A DNA stretch of 58,890 bases from Terriglobia bacterium (GTDB lineage: Bacteria; Acidobacteriota; Terriglobia; Bryobacterales; Bryobacteraceae). The stretch lies in NCBI GenBank assembly GCA_021324185.1, contig JAJPJN010000050.1, positions 1-58,890 on the forward strand, in the 5' to 3' direction. Positions 8,581 through 16,953 of this stretch are shown here, piece by piece. Each line of letters begins with the position of its first letter. Position 1 is the stretch's first letter. The notes below the pieces were generated by a model, which saw only the letters and a list, made by a program, of their open reading frames with translations, had not been told where the DNA came from and searched no databases. Both the position numbers and the translations under genes were made by a program.

Positions 8581-10103
8581 CAACCACGCCGCCGGACGAC
8601 GCCGAAACCCAGCAGCATAACTCCGGCGACGAGTTCGCCGAGTGTAGAAGGCTCAGGCACAGCGGATTTTCCGATCACCTCCAGAACCACATCGTTGCCA
8701 CCGCTGAAAGTTACTTGTGAGGGCGAGATGGCGTTACCGTCGTAGCTGATTTCGAACTGGTAGGCGTAACCGCCATAGTCGGCCGAAAAGGTACTGTGTT
8801 GAAAAAGGCCGGCAAAGTGATCTGCGCTATCGAGCGGAATGCCGTCAAGATTATCGATAATTGCGAACAGATCCCCGACGTTCACCGCCGAATCGAGCAT
8901 GACCGAAAGCGTAGGATCATCGAGCCTCGCGCCTCCGGTTACGTCCAGTTGGCTGTAGCAGCCCAGACCATTGCACGCAATCGGGCCGGCAGGATTACGA
9001 TCGATCTCCGCCAGGAACGTCGAACCGGCTTGCATGTTTACACCGCCATTTATGGTGAGGATGCCGGGAGAGCCGTCGCCAGGCCGGAGCGTGCCGCCGG
9101 TCACGGCAACCGCCCCGGTCAGCGAACCTGTTCCGGTCAGGGTGCCGGCTTCAATATCAATTCGAGGTGATTGAATGGAGCCGTCTGCGACCGTGATGCC
9201 GCCGGTTTGGCTGTAGCTCGAAAGAGCTACCTTGGCGCCGGCCGCTGCATTGACTTTATTGCCGTTGATCAGGCTCGCTCCCTTGAGCGTGCCACCTTTC
9301 GGAACATTGATAGCGCCGTTATTTCGCACCCGCCCGGAAATGCCGGTCGTGGTGCGTGCGCCGACGTTATAAGCTCCGTTCACGGTGAGGTCTTTAAGGT
9401 CAACCTCGCCGGTCCCGTTGATCGTTCCTGTTCCTTGAGTATCGAGAAAGCCGCCTTCTACCGCGACTTGGTCCAGATTAACAGTGCTCCCATTGCCTGC
9501 AAAGAGACTTCCTCCCTGCCCGGCTGCATTGGATTTATTGGTAAGCCGGCCGGACAGACCGACCCCGCCCCCAAAAAGCGATAGTGTGCCGCCGCCACTC
9601 GCCTGTAAGGTTCCGCTGTTAATGATGCGGAAGTCGGAAATTTCTAAGGTGGCGCCAGCGACGTTCGAATTAATGGTCGCATTGTTTTTCAAATTAAGTG
9701 TCGTGATCGTTCCCGTGCCCCTGATTGTGTTGTTGTCATTGATCAACGTGCTTACCGCAATGCGGGTCCCGTCACGAGCTTTTGTTTCGATTCCCTTGAG
9801 CGTTCCACCAGCGAGTGCCAGCGGACCGCCTCCCGTAAGCGTTATGACAGTGAGCGGAGTTTGGCCGATCTGGAGAGCTCCTCCTTTGTTGATAGTGATT
9901 GTGCCGCCGTTGTTAATCGTCCCCGTGTTGGCTTTAGCTTTAGGATTCCGGGTACCCTTAACAGTGATTTTCTGACCGCTCGCTATAGTCCGATTCGGCG
10001 GCGTTGTCAGGTTATCGACGGTTTGCGCGTATGCCTGACTGCAAGGAATCGCTGCCGCCAGGTAAGCCCACGCCATAGCGCGTATTTTGATTCTGCTGAG
10101 CAT
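8580..10103 (-). CDS. PEP-CTERM sorted surface protein with autotransporter-type beta repeats
   Basis: This 507-residue exported protein has an N-terminal signal sequence (AYLAAAIPCSQAYAQ) and a long Gly/Thr/Asn-rich body with repeats such as GGTLKG, GTINNGGTI and GGTLRPGDGSPG, typical of passenger-type right-handed beta-helices. The C-terminal tag is VPEPST plus a hydrophobic segment plus RRRG, which is the PEP-CTERM sorting signal recognised by an exosortase and removed during surface anchoring. No exosortase gene is present in the window. A perfect AAGGAGG Shine-Dalgarno lies 6 nt before the ATG, so the start is secure. It probably forms part of the envelope or exopolysaccharide matrix. 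No enzyme motif is visible. Confidence 0.88.
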   Translation of the reverse strand: MLSRIKIRAMAWAYLAAAIPCSQAYAQTVDNLTTPPNRTIASGQKITVKGTRNPKAKANTGTINNGGTITINKGGALQIGQTPLTVITLTGGGPLALAGGTLKGIETKARDGTRIAVSTLINDNNTIRGTGTITTLNLKNNATINSNVAGATLEISDFRIINSGTLQASGGGTLSLFGGGVGLSGRLTNKSNAAGQGGSLFAGNGSTVNLDQVAVEGGFLDTQGTGTINGTGEVDLKDLTVNGAYNVGARTTTGISGRVRNNGAINVPKGGTLKGASLINGNKVNAAAGAKVALSSYSQTGGITVADGSIQSPRIDIEAGTLTGTGSLTGAVAVTGGTLRPGDGSPGILTINGGVNMQAGSTFLAEIDRNPAGPIACNGLGCYSQLDVTGGARLDDPTLSVMLDSAVNVGDLFAIIDNLDGIPLDSADHFAGLFQHSTFSADYGGYAYQFEISYDGNAISPSQVTFSGGNDVVLEVIGKSAVPEPSTLGELVAGVMLLGFGVVRRRG

Positions 10104-10109
10104 AGTTTT

Positions 10110-10116
10110 CCTCCTT
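10110..10116 (-). promoter_or_regulatory. Perfect Shine-Dalgarno AAGGAGG of the PEP-CTERM gene
   Basis: Read on the minus strand, AAGGAGG lies 6 nt before ATG 10103. It fixes the start of the PEP-CTERM gene and suggests efficient translation. It is one of the strongest ribosome binding sites in the window. Confidence 0.85.
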
Positions 10117-10448
10117 TGAATGCTCTTGCTCTCTCCTTCCGCGAGATAGAAACTATTGCGTCTGCACCAGCGGATGAAAAGGCTTGTGCATGTGCCGCCG
10201 TGCCGCTATGCGGCAAAGCGGTGCTGAGTTACTTAGTTTGAATCTCCGTTTGAGTTGTTCTTACTCGCATGAGGCCAGTTGGCCGTGCCGGATCAGTTCA
10301 AGTGGATGCGCTTTACGGTGCATTTTTACTGCCGAACTAAGGATCTGGCCTAAGTTGTTGTGAATGTTGCGTTAGGCTTTGGCGAAGTAAGTCTGTAATA
10401 ACAGATCGAAGATAATTTCGCTAACCACTCTTGATAACCAAAAGCGTT
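10117..10448 (-). other. Non-coding leader/promoter region of the PEP-CTERM gene, with inverted repeats
   Basis: About 330 bp hold no convincing gene. A perfect hairpin GCCGC-TAT-GCGGC (10202-10214) sits inside a longer pairing GCACC (10164-10168) with GGTGC (10220-10224), so the transcript could fold into a structured 5-prime leader about 60-120 nt before the start codon. I looked for the conserved GGGCAAACC and GACGCAAAGCC blocks of c-di-GMP riboswitches and did not find them. At the far end a small GCGTT/AACGC repeat (10444-10455) overlaps the stop of the M28 gene. On the minus strand it is followed by TTTT, so it may be a weak terminator for that gene. Confidence 0.45.
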
Positions 10449-12068
10449 TTAACGCACTCCGCTCTTCTCGCGCGCCGCAAGAAACTCATCGCCGGCTTTC
10501 CAGGTGGGTAGCTTGGGCGTGTTCGCGATATCCAATCCGAGTGTCAGGCCGAACTGCGCGATCTGCTCCATACCGGAAACATCCCAGTCTTCGTGATACT
10601 CGTCGGAAGGCTGATGATACCGGTGAGCGTTGAAATCTTCAAATGCCTGCTTGACGAACGTAGCCGGCTTGCCGATATAGTCCGTGCCCGGCGAGATAGA
10701 AAACGCGGGCACGCCCGCGCGTGCGAGCGAAAAATGATCCGAGCGGTAATAATGGCCCTGCTCCGGCTCGGGATCGGGCGCTATTTCGAGCTTCATACGC
10801 TGGGCATCGCGCTGTACTAAGGGCCAAAGAGTCGTACGCTCGGCGCCTGTTACGCCGATATCGCGCGTCGGCCCATACGGCGAGAGCATGTCAAAGTTGA
10901 GGTCGGCTGCGGTCTGGCCGGCCGGAATCTTCGGGTGCTCGCCATAATATTCCGAGCCAAGCAGCCCCGCTTCTTCCGCGGTCACAAAGAGGAACACGGC
11001 GCTGCGCTTCGGTTTCTCCGGCAATTCGGACCAGATGCGCGCAATCTCCAGCACCACGGCGCAACCGCTCGCGTTGTCGAGCGCGCCGTTATAGATACTG
11101 TCGCCGCGAACGGGAACGCCAATTCCGAGATGATCCCAATGCGCGGAAAAAAGCACCGCCTGAGATTGCATTTGTGGATCTGCACCGTCGACACGCCCAA
11201 TTACGTTCCGGCTCTCGATCTGCCGCAGCTTTACGGCTATGTGCGCGGCAATCCGGACATGTAAGTCGATGGGACTGAAATCGCGTTGATTTGCCAAGGC
11301 GAGTAACTGATCAATCGTTTTGCCGGTGGCGGCGACTAACTTCGCGCCGGCATCCTGAGTAATCCACCCGGCAAAGTTCAGCCCTGCCTGGCCCGGCTTG
11401 AGCCTGAGCTGCACGTTTTCTTTGCCCCACGATCCTGCCACGACGCCCCAGCCGTAGCCTGCGGTCGGCGTCGTATGGATGATGAGCGCCGCCACTGCTC
11501 CGCGCCGGGCCGCTTCTTCGAATTTGTAAGTCCAGCGGCCGTAGTAAGTCAGCGCGCGGCCATTGAAGAAATTGGGATCTTCGGAAGGCGGCTCATTTGT
11601 GAAGAAGACGAGAACTTTGCCTCGGACATCTTGTCCTTTGTAATCGTCCCAGTTGTATTGAGGAGCATAGATGCCGTGGCCTACGAGCACAGCCTCTGCG
11701 TCGAAATCGTTTTGGGGCTGCTGCGACAAAGCTGTACCCACGTAATCCGTTCCCAGTTTCCATTCCACTTGGCCGTGCTGGCTGACGATGTTCATGACGG
11801 AGGAAGGCAGAGTAGTGGCTCCGATCATGGGAACGGCTTGGAAGTACGTCCCGCCATCGCCGGCAGGCTTGACGCCTTCGGCTCGCAACTGGGACGCCAG
11901 GTAATCGGTGGCCAATTGCTCGCCGCGTGTACCGACTCCCCGCCCTTCGAGCTCATCGCTGGCCAGATATTGAATATGGGCGCGAATCCGCTGTCCCGAG
12001 ATGTGCAGTTCCTGGCCAAGAAGGACAGCCGCAAGTATGGGTGCACAAGCACCCAGCCGAGTCCACAT
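10449..12068 (-). CDS. Exported M28 family zinc aminopeptidase with PA domain
   Basis: This 539-residue secreted metallopeptidase would remove N-terminal amino acids from peptides outside the cytoplasm. A short signal peptide is followed by a protease-associated (PA) region at roughly residues 120-250. The M28 catalytic domain shows the two-zinc motif set: His310 (SAHWDHLG), Asp331 (GALDNASG), Glu365-Glu366 (VTAEEAGLLG), Asp393 (NFDML) and a C-terminal His in RYHQPSDE (about 485). An additional SDHF lies at 442-446. Length and motif order agree with bacterial PA-containing M28 enzymes. It lies 64 bp downstream of a tRNA-Pro on the same strand. The gene fits the window's theme of extracellular peptide digestion. 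Confidence 0.9.
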   Translation of the reverse strand: MWTRLGACAPILAAVLLGQELHISGQRIRAHIQYLASDELEGRGVGTRGEQLATDYLASQLRAEGVKPAGDGGTYFQAVPMIGATTLPSSVMNIVSQHGQVEWKLGTDYVGTALSQQPQNDFDAEAVLVGHGIYAPQYNWDDYKGQDVRGKVLVFFTNEPPSEDPNFFNGRALTYYGRWTYKFEEAARRGAVAALIIHTTPTAGYGWGVVAGSWGKENVQLRLKPGQAGLNFAGWITQDAGAKLVAATGKTIDQLLALANQRDFSPIDLHVRIAAHIAVKLRQIESRNVIGRVDGADPQMQSQAVLFSAHWDHLGIGVPVRGDSIYNGALDNASGCAVVLEIARIWSELPEKPKRSAVFLFVTAEEAGLLGSEYYGEHPKIPAGQTAADLNFDMLSPYGPTRDIGVTGAERTTLWPLVQRDAQRMKLEIAPDPEPEQGHYYRSDHFSLARAGVPAFSISPGTDYIGKPATFVKQAFEDFNAHRYHQPSDEYHEDWDVSGMEQIAQFGLTLGLDIANTPKLPTWKAGDEFLAAREKSGVR

Positions 12069-12132
12069 AAGATCAGTGTAGAGACCCGGACAATGGCCGT
12101 TTTCAGGAAGGGAATGTCGATTTTGAGTTAAC

Positions 12133-12210
12133 TGGTCGGGCCGCCGGGATTTGAACCCGGGACCTCTTGCACCCCAAGCAAGCGCGCTAGCCAGGCTGCG
12201 CCACGGCCCG
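12133..12210 (-). tRNA. tRNA-Pro (anticodon GGG)
   Basis: The minus strand folds into a full cloverleaf. The acceptor stem is CGGGCCG/CGGCCCG, the D-stem GCGC/GCGC, the anticodon stem CTTGC/GCAAG with loop TTGGGGT (anticodon GGG) and the T-arm CCGGG-TTCAAAT-CCCGG. The discriminator is A (12136) and the CCA end is encoded (12133-12135). It reads Pro codons CCC/CCU. No integrase or duplicated 3-prime end was seen nearby, so there is no evidence that it serves as an attachment site. Confidence 0.95.
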
Positions 12211-12272
12211 AATTATCTCAAGTCTAGCGCAGGCCGTCCGTTCAATTGAGTCCGAATGGCGGTCCATAGTCG

Positions 12273-12286
12273 GTCAACTGGTTGAC
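12273..12286. promoter_or_regulatory. Candidate TetR operator, perfect palindrome
   Basis: GTCAAC-TG-GTTGAC is a perfect 6+6 inverted repeat with a 2-bp centre. It overlaps a TTGACG that could be the -35 element (12282-12287) of the TetR gene, with a weak CAAACT -10 18 bp later. Its position between tRNA-Pro and the divergent tetR gene is typical of an autoregulatory TetR site. Binding is inferred, not shown. Confidence 0.5.
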
Positions 12287-12317
12287 GGAATACCACCATT
12301 TGCGCCAAACTGATCTT

Positions 12318-12959
12318 GTGGACCGCAATTCCGGCGCTGCCGCTGCAACCCAGCGAACACGGACTCAGGACCGCAAACGCGAGCTCGTGGAAATAGCCTA
12401 CCGGCTCATCGCCGAAAAGGGCCTCGAGGGTTTTCGCATACGGCAGGTAGCCGAAGCGGCCGGTATAGACAATGGCACTCTTCACTACCATTTCTCGAGT
12501 AAAGAAGCGCTGATCCAGAGCGTGGTAGAGCACCTGCTGCAGGATTTAGAGAAGAACCGCTGCGACCGCGGCAACCTCAAACGGCGCACAGCGGTCGACG
12601 AACTACGCATGGAATTTGAAGACATTCGTCTGCGGCTACACGCGTCGCCCGAGCAGTTCGTTGTCTTGAACGAGCTGGCGATCCGCTCCTGGCGCGATCC
12701 GGTGATCGCAAAAATGTTCCGGCGCTTGGACGACGGATGGTACGCGCATCTGGAAACCTTGCTCCGGCGCGGCATCGAGCAGGGCCGGTTTCGCAAAGAT
12801 CTAAGAATAGGGCCGTGTGCGCGAGCAATTATGGTTGCCCTCCGTGGAATCGGTTATCAATCGCGGTTGCCACGCCGCGAACTTGATGCGCTTCTATCGG
12901 AGATCCTCGCCCAGACCGAAGGCTGGATCACTAGCGGGCGTGCGCCGCGCCGCAAATAG
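12318..12959 (+). CDS. TetR/AcrR family transcriptional regulator
   Basis: This is a DNA-binding repressor-type regulator of about 213 residues. The N-terminal helix-turn-helix domain is typical: KRELVEIAYRLIAEKG, then FRIRQVAEAAGIDNGTLHYHF and SKEALIQSVVEHLL. The C-terminal ligand domain is helical and unassigned. The ORF is open from a TTG at 12282, inside the palindrome. I prefer GTG 12318, because the region before it holds the operator and likely promoter. The downstream DUF1772-like membrane gene starts 7 bp after its stop, so the two form an operon. The regulator presumably controls itself and that neighbour in response to an unknown small molecule. Confidence 0.85.
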   Translation: MDRNSGAAAATQRTRTQDRKRELVEIAYRLIAEKGLEGFRIRQVAEAAGIDNGTLHYHFSSKEALIQSVVEHLLQDLEKNRCDRGNLKRRTAVDELRMEFEDIRLRLHASPEQFVVLNELAIRSWRDPVIAKMFRRLDDGWYAHLETLLRRGIEQGRFRKDLRIGPCARAIMVALRGIGYQSRLPRRELDALLSEILAQTEGWITSGRAPRRK

Positions 12960-12966
12960 AAAGACT

Positions 12967-13425
12967 ATGTACGCATTAGAACTGATCGTTACGTTGGTGG
13001 CCGCGCTGGCGACGGGCGGCTTAATGGTAAATTGGACCGGCTTGGCGCGCGCCATGGCGCGTCTGTCGGCCCCCACTTATGTCGAGTTACATCAGAATAC
13101 AAATCGCACCTTCGATCCGTACATGCCGATTGTCGTGGTAGGTGCAATTCTCGGCGGGATTTTGCTTGCCATCACATTCGGTATTCACACGCTCTCCGGA
13201 AAACTCAGCATAGCCGGAGCAGCATGCTATGCAGCCGTAATTGCCATTGGCGTCCCCACATGCGTGCGAATTAATAAGCAGGTCGCGCGTTGGCGCGTCG
13301 AGAATCCACCAGCCGAATGGGCCGCGGTGCGCGCGCGCTGGATCCGCTTTCATATCATCCGCACGCTCTTTTCGGCGCCCGCGTTTGCTTCCTATGTCGC
13401 AGCCCTGATTTTGCGGCGTACGTGA
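12967..13425 (+). CDS. DUF1772-like four-helix membrane protein
   Basis: This 152-residue protein has about four hydrophobic segments: near residues 3-20, 53-75, 80-96 and the C-terminal ASYVAALIL. The features GLMVNWTGLARAM, INKQVARW, NPPAEWAAVRARWIRFHIIRT are those of DUF1772 proteins, which include the anthrone-oxygenase-like family. No reaction is assigned here. I use ATG 12967, 7 bp after the TetR stop, because the upstream extension would overlap tetR and is not membrane-like. Pairing with a TetR regulator suggests inducible expression. Confidence 0.7.
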   Translation: MYALELIVTLVAALATGGLMVNWTGLARAMARLSAPTYVELHQNTNRTFDPYMPIVVVGAILGGILLAITFGIHTLSGKLSIAGAACYAAVIAIGVPTCVRINKQVARWRVENPPAEWAAVRARWIRFHIIRTLFSAPAFASYVAALILRRT

Positions 13426-13469
13426 ATTGTGTTCAGGCAACGCCAATAGCGTCTGCCGGAACAGCGCCG

Positions 13470-15023
13470 TCACTTGGGCAATGAGTCCTGAACGAACTTG
13501 GCCAGATCCGCGTGGTATTTCGTAGCTGCGTTTTGGTCAATGTAGACCATGTGACCGGATTCGTAATAGCCCTTCTCAATATTGTTCTTTTTGATCTCGT
13601 CAGACACGTTGAGATGCGCAAGCACCCACTCATTCGGATAAAAGGGGCAGGCGAAATCGTAGTAACCCATGCCGACAAAAAGGTGCATGTGCAGGTTCTT
13701 CGCAAACGCATTCTCCAGGTTCACCACTGTGTTGTATTGGCCTGACCAGGGTGGCGCGTTGCCGGCAACGTAATAAATATTGTCGTTGTCGTATTTGAGA
13801 TCATTGCGAAGGTAAGCTTCAAACGCGGTCAGAAAGCAATTCTCGATGTTTGCGTTGCTGTAATCGAAACTCGTGTTGGTGGCGCCGGCATCCAGTTGAT
13901 AGCCGGCAAAGCGCGAATCCAGACGAGAGGTCATCAGGTGCTGGTCGCGTAGCAGTTCCGTGCTGAACGGTCCAAGAGGAACACGCAGGTCCATCGCACT
14001 TACGAAAGATTTGGAAAGACCGGTAAGCCGCGCGAAATCGGCCAGCACTTTTTCCCGCTCCGCCTGCGTTGCGCGCGCGCCATCAAACAAATATTCCAGA
14101 TATTCGCCGGATGCAAATTCGCGCGCCCGGTTCGCGATCTGCTCGACGCTGAGTTTCTGCAGCTCGGGCGGCAGCCGCTTGTGGTAGTGCGCGGTCATAA
14201 CTTCGGTTGGAAACGTCTGAAGCTGCCGCTGCTCCCCGGCGGAAGCATCGGAGGAGATCACAGCGGATAGCAGCATCACGCCGTTAATCGGCATGTCGTG
14301 ATCGGTTAGATATCCCGCCAGCCCTGCCGCTCGCGTCGTGCCATAACTTTCACCGCCGACGAATAGGGGCGAGCCCCAAAGGTTGTACTGATTCAGAAAG
14401 CTGCGAATAAATTCGCCGAAAGCTGCAAGATCGTTTTCGACACCGCCAAAATCGGTGCCGTAGCTCGGCTTCTCCGGGCGGCTGAAGCCGGTGCCCATGG
14501 CGTCGATAAATACGAGATCACCGGTGTCGAGTAAGCAGTTCGGGTTGTCGACGTAAGTATAGGGTGGGGGTGGCGCTAAACCGTTCGGCTCCAGCTTCAC
14601 CATCTTGGGGCCGAATGCGCCCATGTGCAGCCAGATAGTTGCCGCGCCCGGGCCACCGTTGAAGAGAAACCACACCGGCCGTTTTGTTTTGTCGGTGACG
14701 TTGTTCTTCGAATAATAAACGTAGAACAGGTGCCCTTGCACAACGCCGCTGGTGGCGTGCTTAATGGGCATGAAGCCGACGTGCGCGGTGTATTGAATCG
14801 TTTGGCCGTGCAGAGTGATCTCATGCTGGCTCGTAATCGGCTGCGCCGGATACTTGATGGGTTGAAGATCTTCTCCGCCGTAGGTGTAATTGAACCGGTA
14901 GAAATCGTTTGTAACCGCCGCCGGACCGCCCCGGCCTCCTTGCGCGAAAGCTGCCACGCTGGTAGCCGCAATAAAAATAAAAGAGAAGCAGAGCTTTTGG
15001 TTCAATAATTCGAAAATTCGCAT
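13470..15023 (-). CDS. Exported S10 family serine carboxypeptidase-like peptidase
   Basis: This 517-residue secreted alpha/beta-hydrolase of the S10 family would remove C-terminal amino acids from peptides. A signal peptide ends near AAFAQ, followed by a short GGRGG tract. The oxyanion region is NGGPGAATIW. The triad is intact: Ser226 in GGESYGT, Asp456 in GYYDFACPFY and His491 in ESGHMVY. ATG 15023 is chosen over GTG 15032 because AGGG lies 7 nt before it. A paralog that has lost Ser and His follows upstream on the same strand (15047-16780), 23 bp away, so the two are likely co-transcribed. Confidence 0.9.
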   Translation of the reverse strand: MRIFELLNQKLCFSFIFIAATSVAAFAQGGRGGPAAVTNDFYRFNYTYGGEDLQPIKYPAQPITSQHEITLHGQTIQYTAHVGFMPIKHATSGVVQGHLFYVYYSKNNVTDKTKRPVWFLFNGGPGAATIWLHMGAFGPKMVKLEPNGLAPPPPYTYVDNPNCLLDTGDLVFIDAMGTGFSRPEKPSYGTDFGGVENDLAAFGEFIRSFLNQYNLWGSPLFVGGESYGTTRAAGLAGYLTDHDMPINGVMLLSAVISSDASAGEQRQLQTFPTEVMTAHYHKRLPPELQKLSVEQIANRAREFASGEYLEYLFDGARATQAEREKVLADFARLTGLSKSFVSAMDLRVPLGPFSTELLRDQHLMTSRLDSRFAGYQLDAGATNTSFDYSNANIENCFLTAFEAYLRNDLKYDNDNIYYVAGNAPPWSGQYNTVVNLENAFAKNLHMHLFVGMGYYDFACPFYPNEWVLAHLNVSDEIKKNNIEKGYYESGHMVYIDQNAATKYHADLAKFVQDSLPK

Positions 15024-15046
15024 GACAGGCACCCTGATTGAGCTAT

Positions 15047-16780
15047 TTACTTGGTTGCAGTGGCTTGCTCGATAAAGCCGCTAAGATCATGTTCTAGCTT
15101 TACGGCAGCTTTACTGTCCATATAAGGCATCTCGCCAGCTTCCAGATGGCTGATGGTGATATTGTGCGCGCGCACTTCCGGCGAAACATTCAGATGAGCC
15201 ACCGTGTACTCGGCCGCATAAAACGGCGAGTTCATATCGTAATAGTTCATCGCAACAAACACATGCATGCCGGGATTCCGGATAAACGCGGCCGACAAGC
15301 TGGTCTCGTCGTTTCCTGTTGAAGTGAACGTGCCGACACCGCCGCTAGTCAGGTAAAAGATGCCTTCTTTATCACGAGCGAAATTCAGTTCACGGCGCAA
15401 ATAGCTTTGATATGCCGCCGCAAATGGCCCGGTAATCGCACTCATATTGAAGTCAACGGGAGGCTGGGCAGCTCCAAAGCCGCCGCGCCCGCCGCCGCCG
15501 AACCCGAAACCGGCTGCCACCGGCTGGAATCCGGTCACACGCACGTCGGAGCGCGAGAGCCCGCGATGCTCATCACGCATCAGTTCGCTGTCATAGCGGT
15601 CAAATGCGAGGCGCAGATTGTTGTTGATGATGACTTGCTTCGGAAGCCCGGTGAAGCGCGAAAGCTCCGCGATCACCTTGTTCCGCTCTTCCGCCGTCAT
15701 CCGGTCGCCTTTATACAGAGCGTGCAGATATTCGCGCGAAGCAAATTGGCGGGCATGCCCGATCAGTTGCTCCATGCTCATGCCGTTCATCTCGGGAGAG
15801 AGCTTTTTGTGATACCAGGAAGAGACAACCAGGCTGGGCAGCAGGGTGATGTACTGCACATCTCCGGCGCCGGCATCCGGAGAGTTCGCCACCGAAAGCA
15901 GAATCACGCCCCGCACTGGAATCATGTGGTCGCTTAGATACGCGGCCAAGCCGGCTACGCGTCCCGTCCCCGCGTCCTCGCCTGCAATAAAGAGCGGGGA
16001 AGCCAACCGGTTGGCGCGATTTATATACAGCCGCACGAACTGCGCCAGCGAAGCAATATCGCCTTGTGTATTCCAAAAGGCGGATGCGTGATTCGGCTGA
16101 ACCGGCACGCTGAAGCCGGTCCCCACCGGATTCACAAACACCAAATCAGCTTCGCCGAGCAGCGTATGCGGGTTGTCACTCCAGCTTCCTTCTGTTTTCA
16201 TCCGCTTGGGACCGAAGCCGCCGAATTCCTGCCATGCCGCTGAAACACCGGGAGCGCCGCCGAAGAAGAACAGGATCGGCCGGCTCGATTCCTCGCTGCC
16301 GTCCTTCATATAAGAGGTGAAGAAGATATGCGCTTCCGTCATGCCAGTGGTCGCATTGACCAGCGGCAGAAAGCCGGCTCGCGCTGTGTACGCGATGGAT
16401 TGCCCGTTGAGAGTGATCTTCTGATGCGTCTCGACTGGCGGTTCTGCGTTGACCCCGAGCCAGACCTGGCTCGCATTGGGATCGAAGTTGAAAAACTCGT
16501 CAGCCGAAGCTGCGGCTGCGCCCCCGCGCCCCCCCTGGCCGGTGCGCCCGGTATTACCTGGTTCTGTTACCGGCGGTGTGCCTGATTGCTGCCGCATTGC
16601 TCCGGTTTGCTGGTTTCCCGTTTGCTGATTGCCGCTCTGCTGCGCTGCTTGCGCCGGTGGCTGCTGCTGAGCCGCCTGGGCGCTTCCACGGCGAGTGCCC
16701 CCTTGACCCCAAAGCAGCGATGAAACGCCGAAGGCCATCCCGCAGAGCATCAAGGCGTTACGTATAGGTTGATATCGCAT
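15047..16780 (-). CDS. Catalytically degenerate S10 carboxypeptidase paralog (putative pseudoenzyme)
   Basis: This 577-residue exported paralog of the neighbouring S10 peptidase aligns with it over the whole fold (GFGPKRM, GTGFS, YYDMNSPFY, VAHLNVSPE). Two of three catalytic residues are replaced. The nucleophile motif GESYG reads GEDAG (Asp269), and the His motif SGHMVY reads AGEMPY (Glu550). Asp515 is kept. The oxyanion NGGPG reads FGGAPG. After the signal peptide there is a Gln/Gly-rich linker (about residues 25-90, QQTGNQQTG, GQGGRGG), and a second Gly-rich insert lies near 424-438. ATG 16780 has AGGA 6 nt upstream; the longer frame to 16858 lacks this. The frame is intact, so this is probably a binding or regulatory protein rather than a decayed gene. 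Confidence 0.8.
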   Translation of the reverse strand: MRYQPIRNALMLCGMAFGVSSLLWGQGGTRRGSAQAAQQQPPAQAAQQSGNQQTGNQQTGAMRQQSGTPPVTEPGNTGRTGQGGRGGAAAASADEFFNFDPNASQVWLGVNAEPPVETHQKITLNGQSIAYTARAGFLPLVNATTGMTEAHIFFTSYMKDGSEESSRPILFFFGGAPGVSAAWQEFGGFGPKRMKTEGSWSDNPHTLLGEADLVFVNPVGTGFSVPVQPNHASAFWNTQGDIASLAQFVRLYINRANRLASPLFIAGEDAGTGRVAGLAAYLSDHMIPVRGVILLSVANSPDAGAGDVQYITLLPSLVVSSWYHKKLSPEMNGMSMEQLIGHARQFASREYLHALYKGDRMTAEERNKVIAELSRFTGLPKQVIINNNLRLAFDRYDSELMRDEHRGLSRSDVRVTGFQPVAAGFGFGGGGRGGFGAAQPPVDFNMSAITGPFAAAYQSYLRRELNFARDKEGIFYLTSGGVGTFTSTGNDETSLSAAFIRNPGMHVFVAMNYYDMNSPFYAAEYTVAHLNVSPEVRAHNITISHLEAGEMPYMDSKAAVKLEHDLSGFIEQATATK

Positions 16781-16953
16781 TCCGATCCTAAATTCGTTCC
16801 CGCGCGCCGTTGTCCGGCAGCGCTCATTCCCTCTGTGCAGGTGTTCAGTATGATACATCGCTCGCGGCAGCGTAATGGTTACACCCTATTTGCATCTATC
16901 CACAGTTTTTGCGTTTGAAAAACCGCCCGGCCTGTCCTTGATACTCTCGACAA

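Noticed and set aside
10117-10260. c-di-GMP riboswitch upstream of the PEP-CTERM gene
   Set aside because: The hairpins are real, but the conserved GGGCAAACC and GACGCAAAGCC blocks are missing, so only a generic structured leader is reported.
12133-12210. tRNA-Pro as an integration site of a mobile element
   Set aside because: No integrase, no repeated 3-prime tRNA end and no mobile genes were seen in the surrounding region.
15047-16780. Calling the degenerate S10 gene a pseudogene
   Set aside because: The frame is intact, the fold residues and Asp515 are conserved, and it has a signal peptide and ribosome site. Only the two catalytic residues are replaced.
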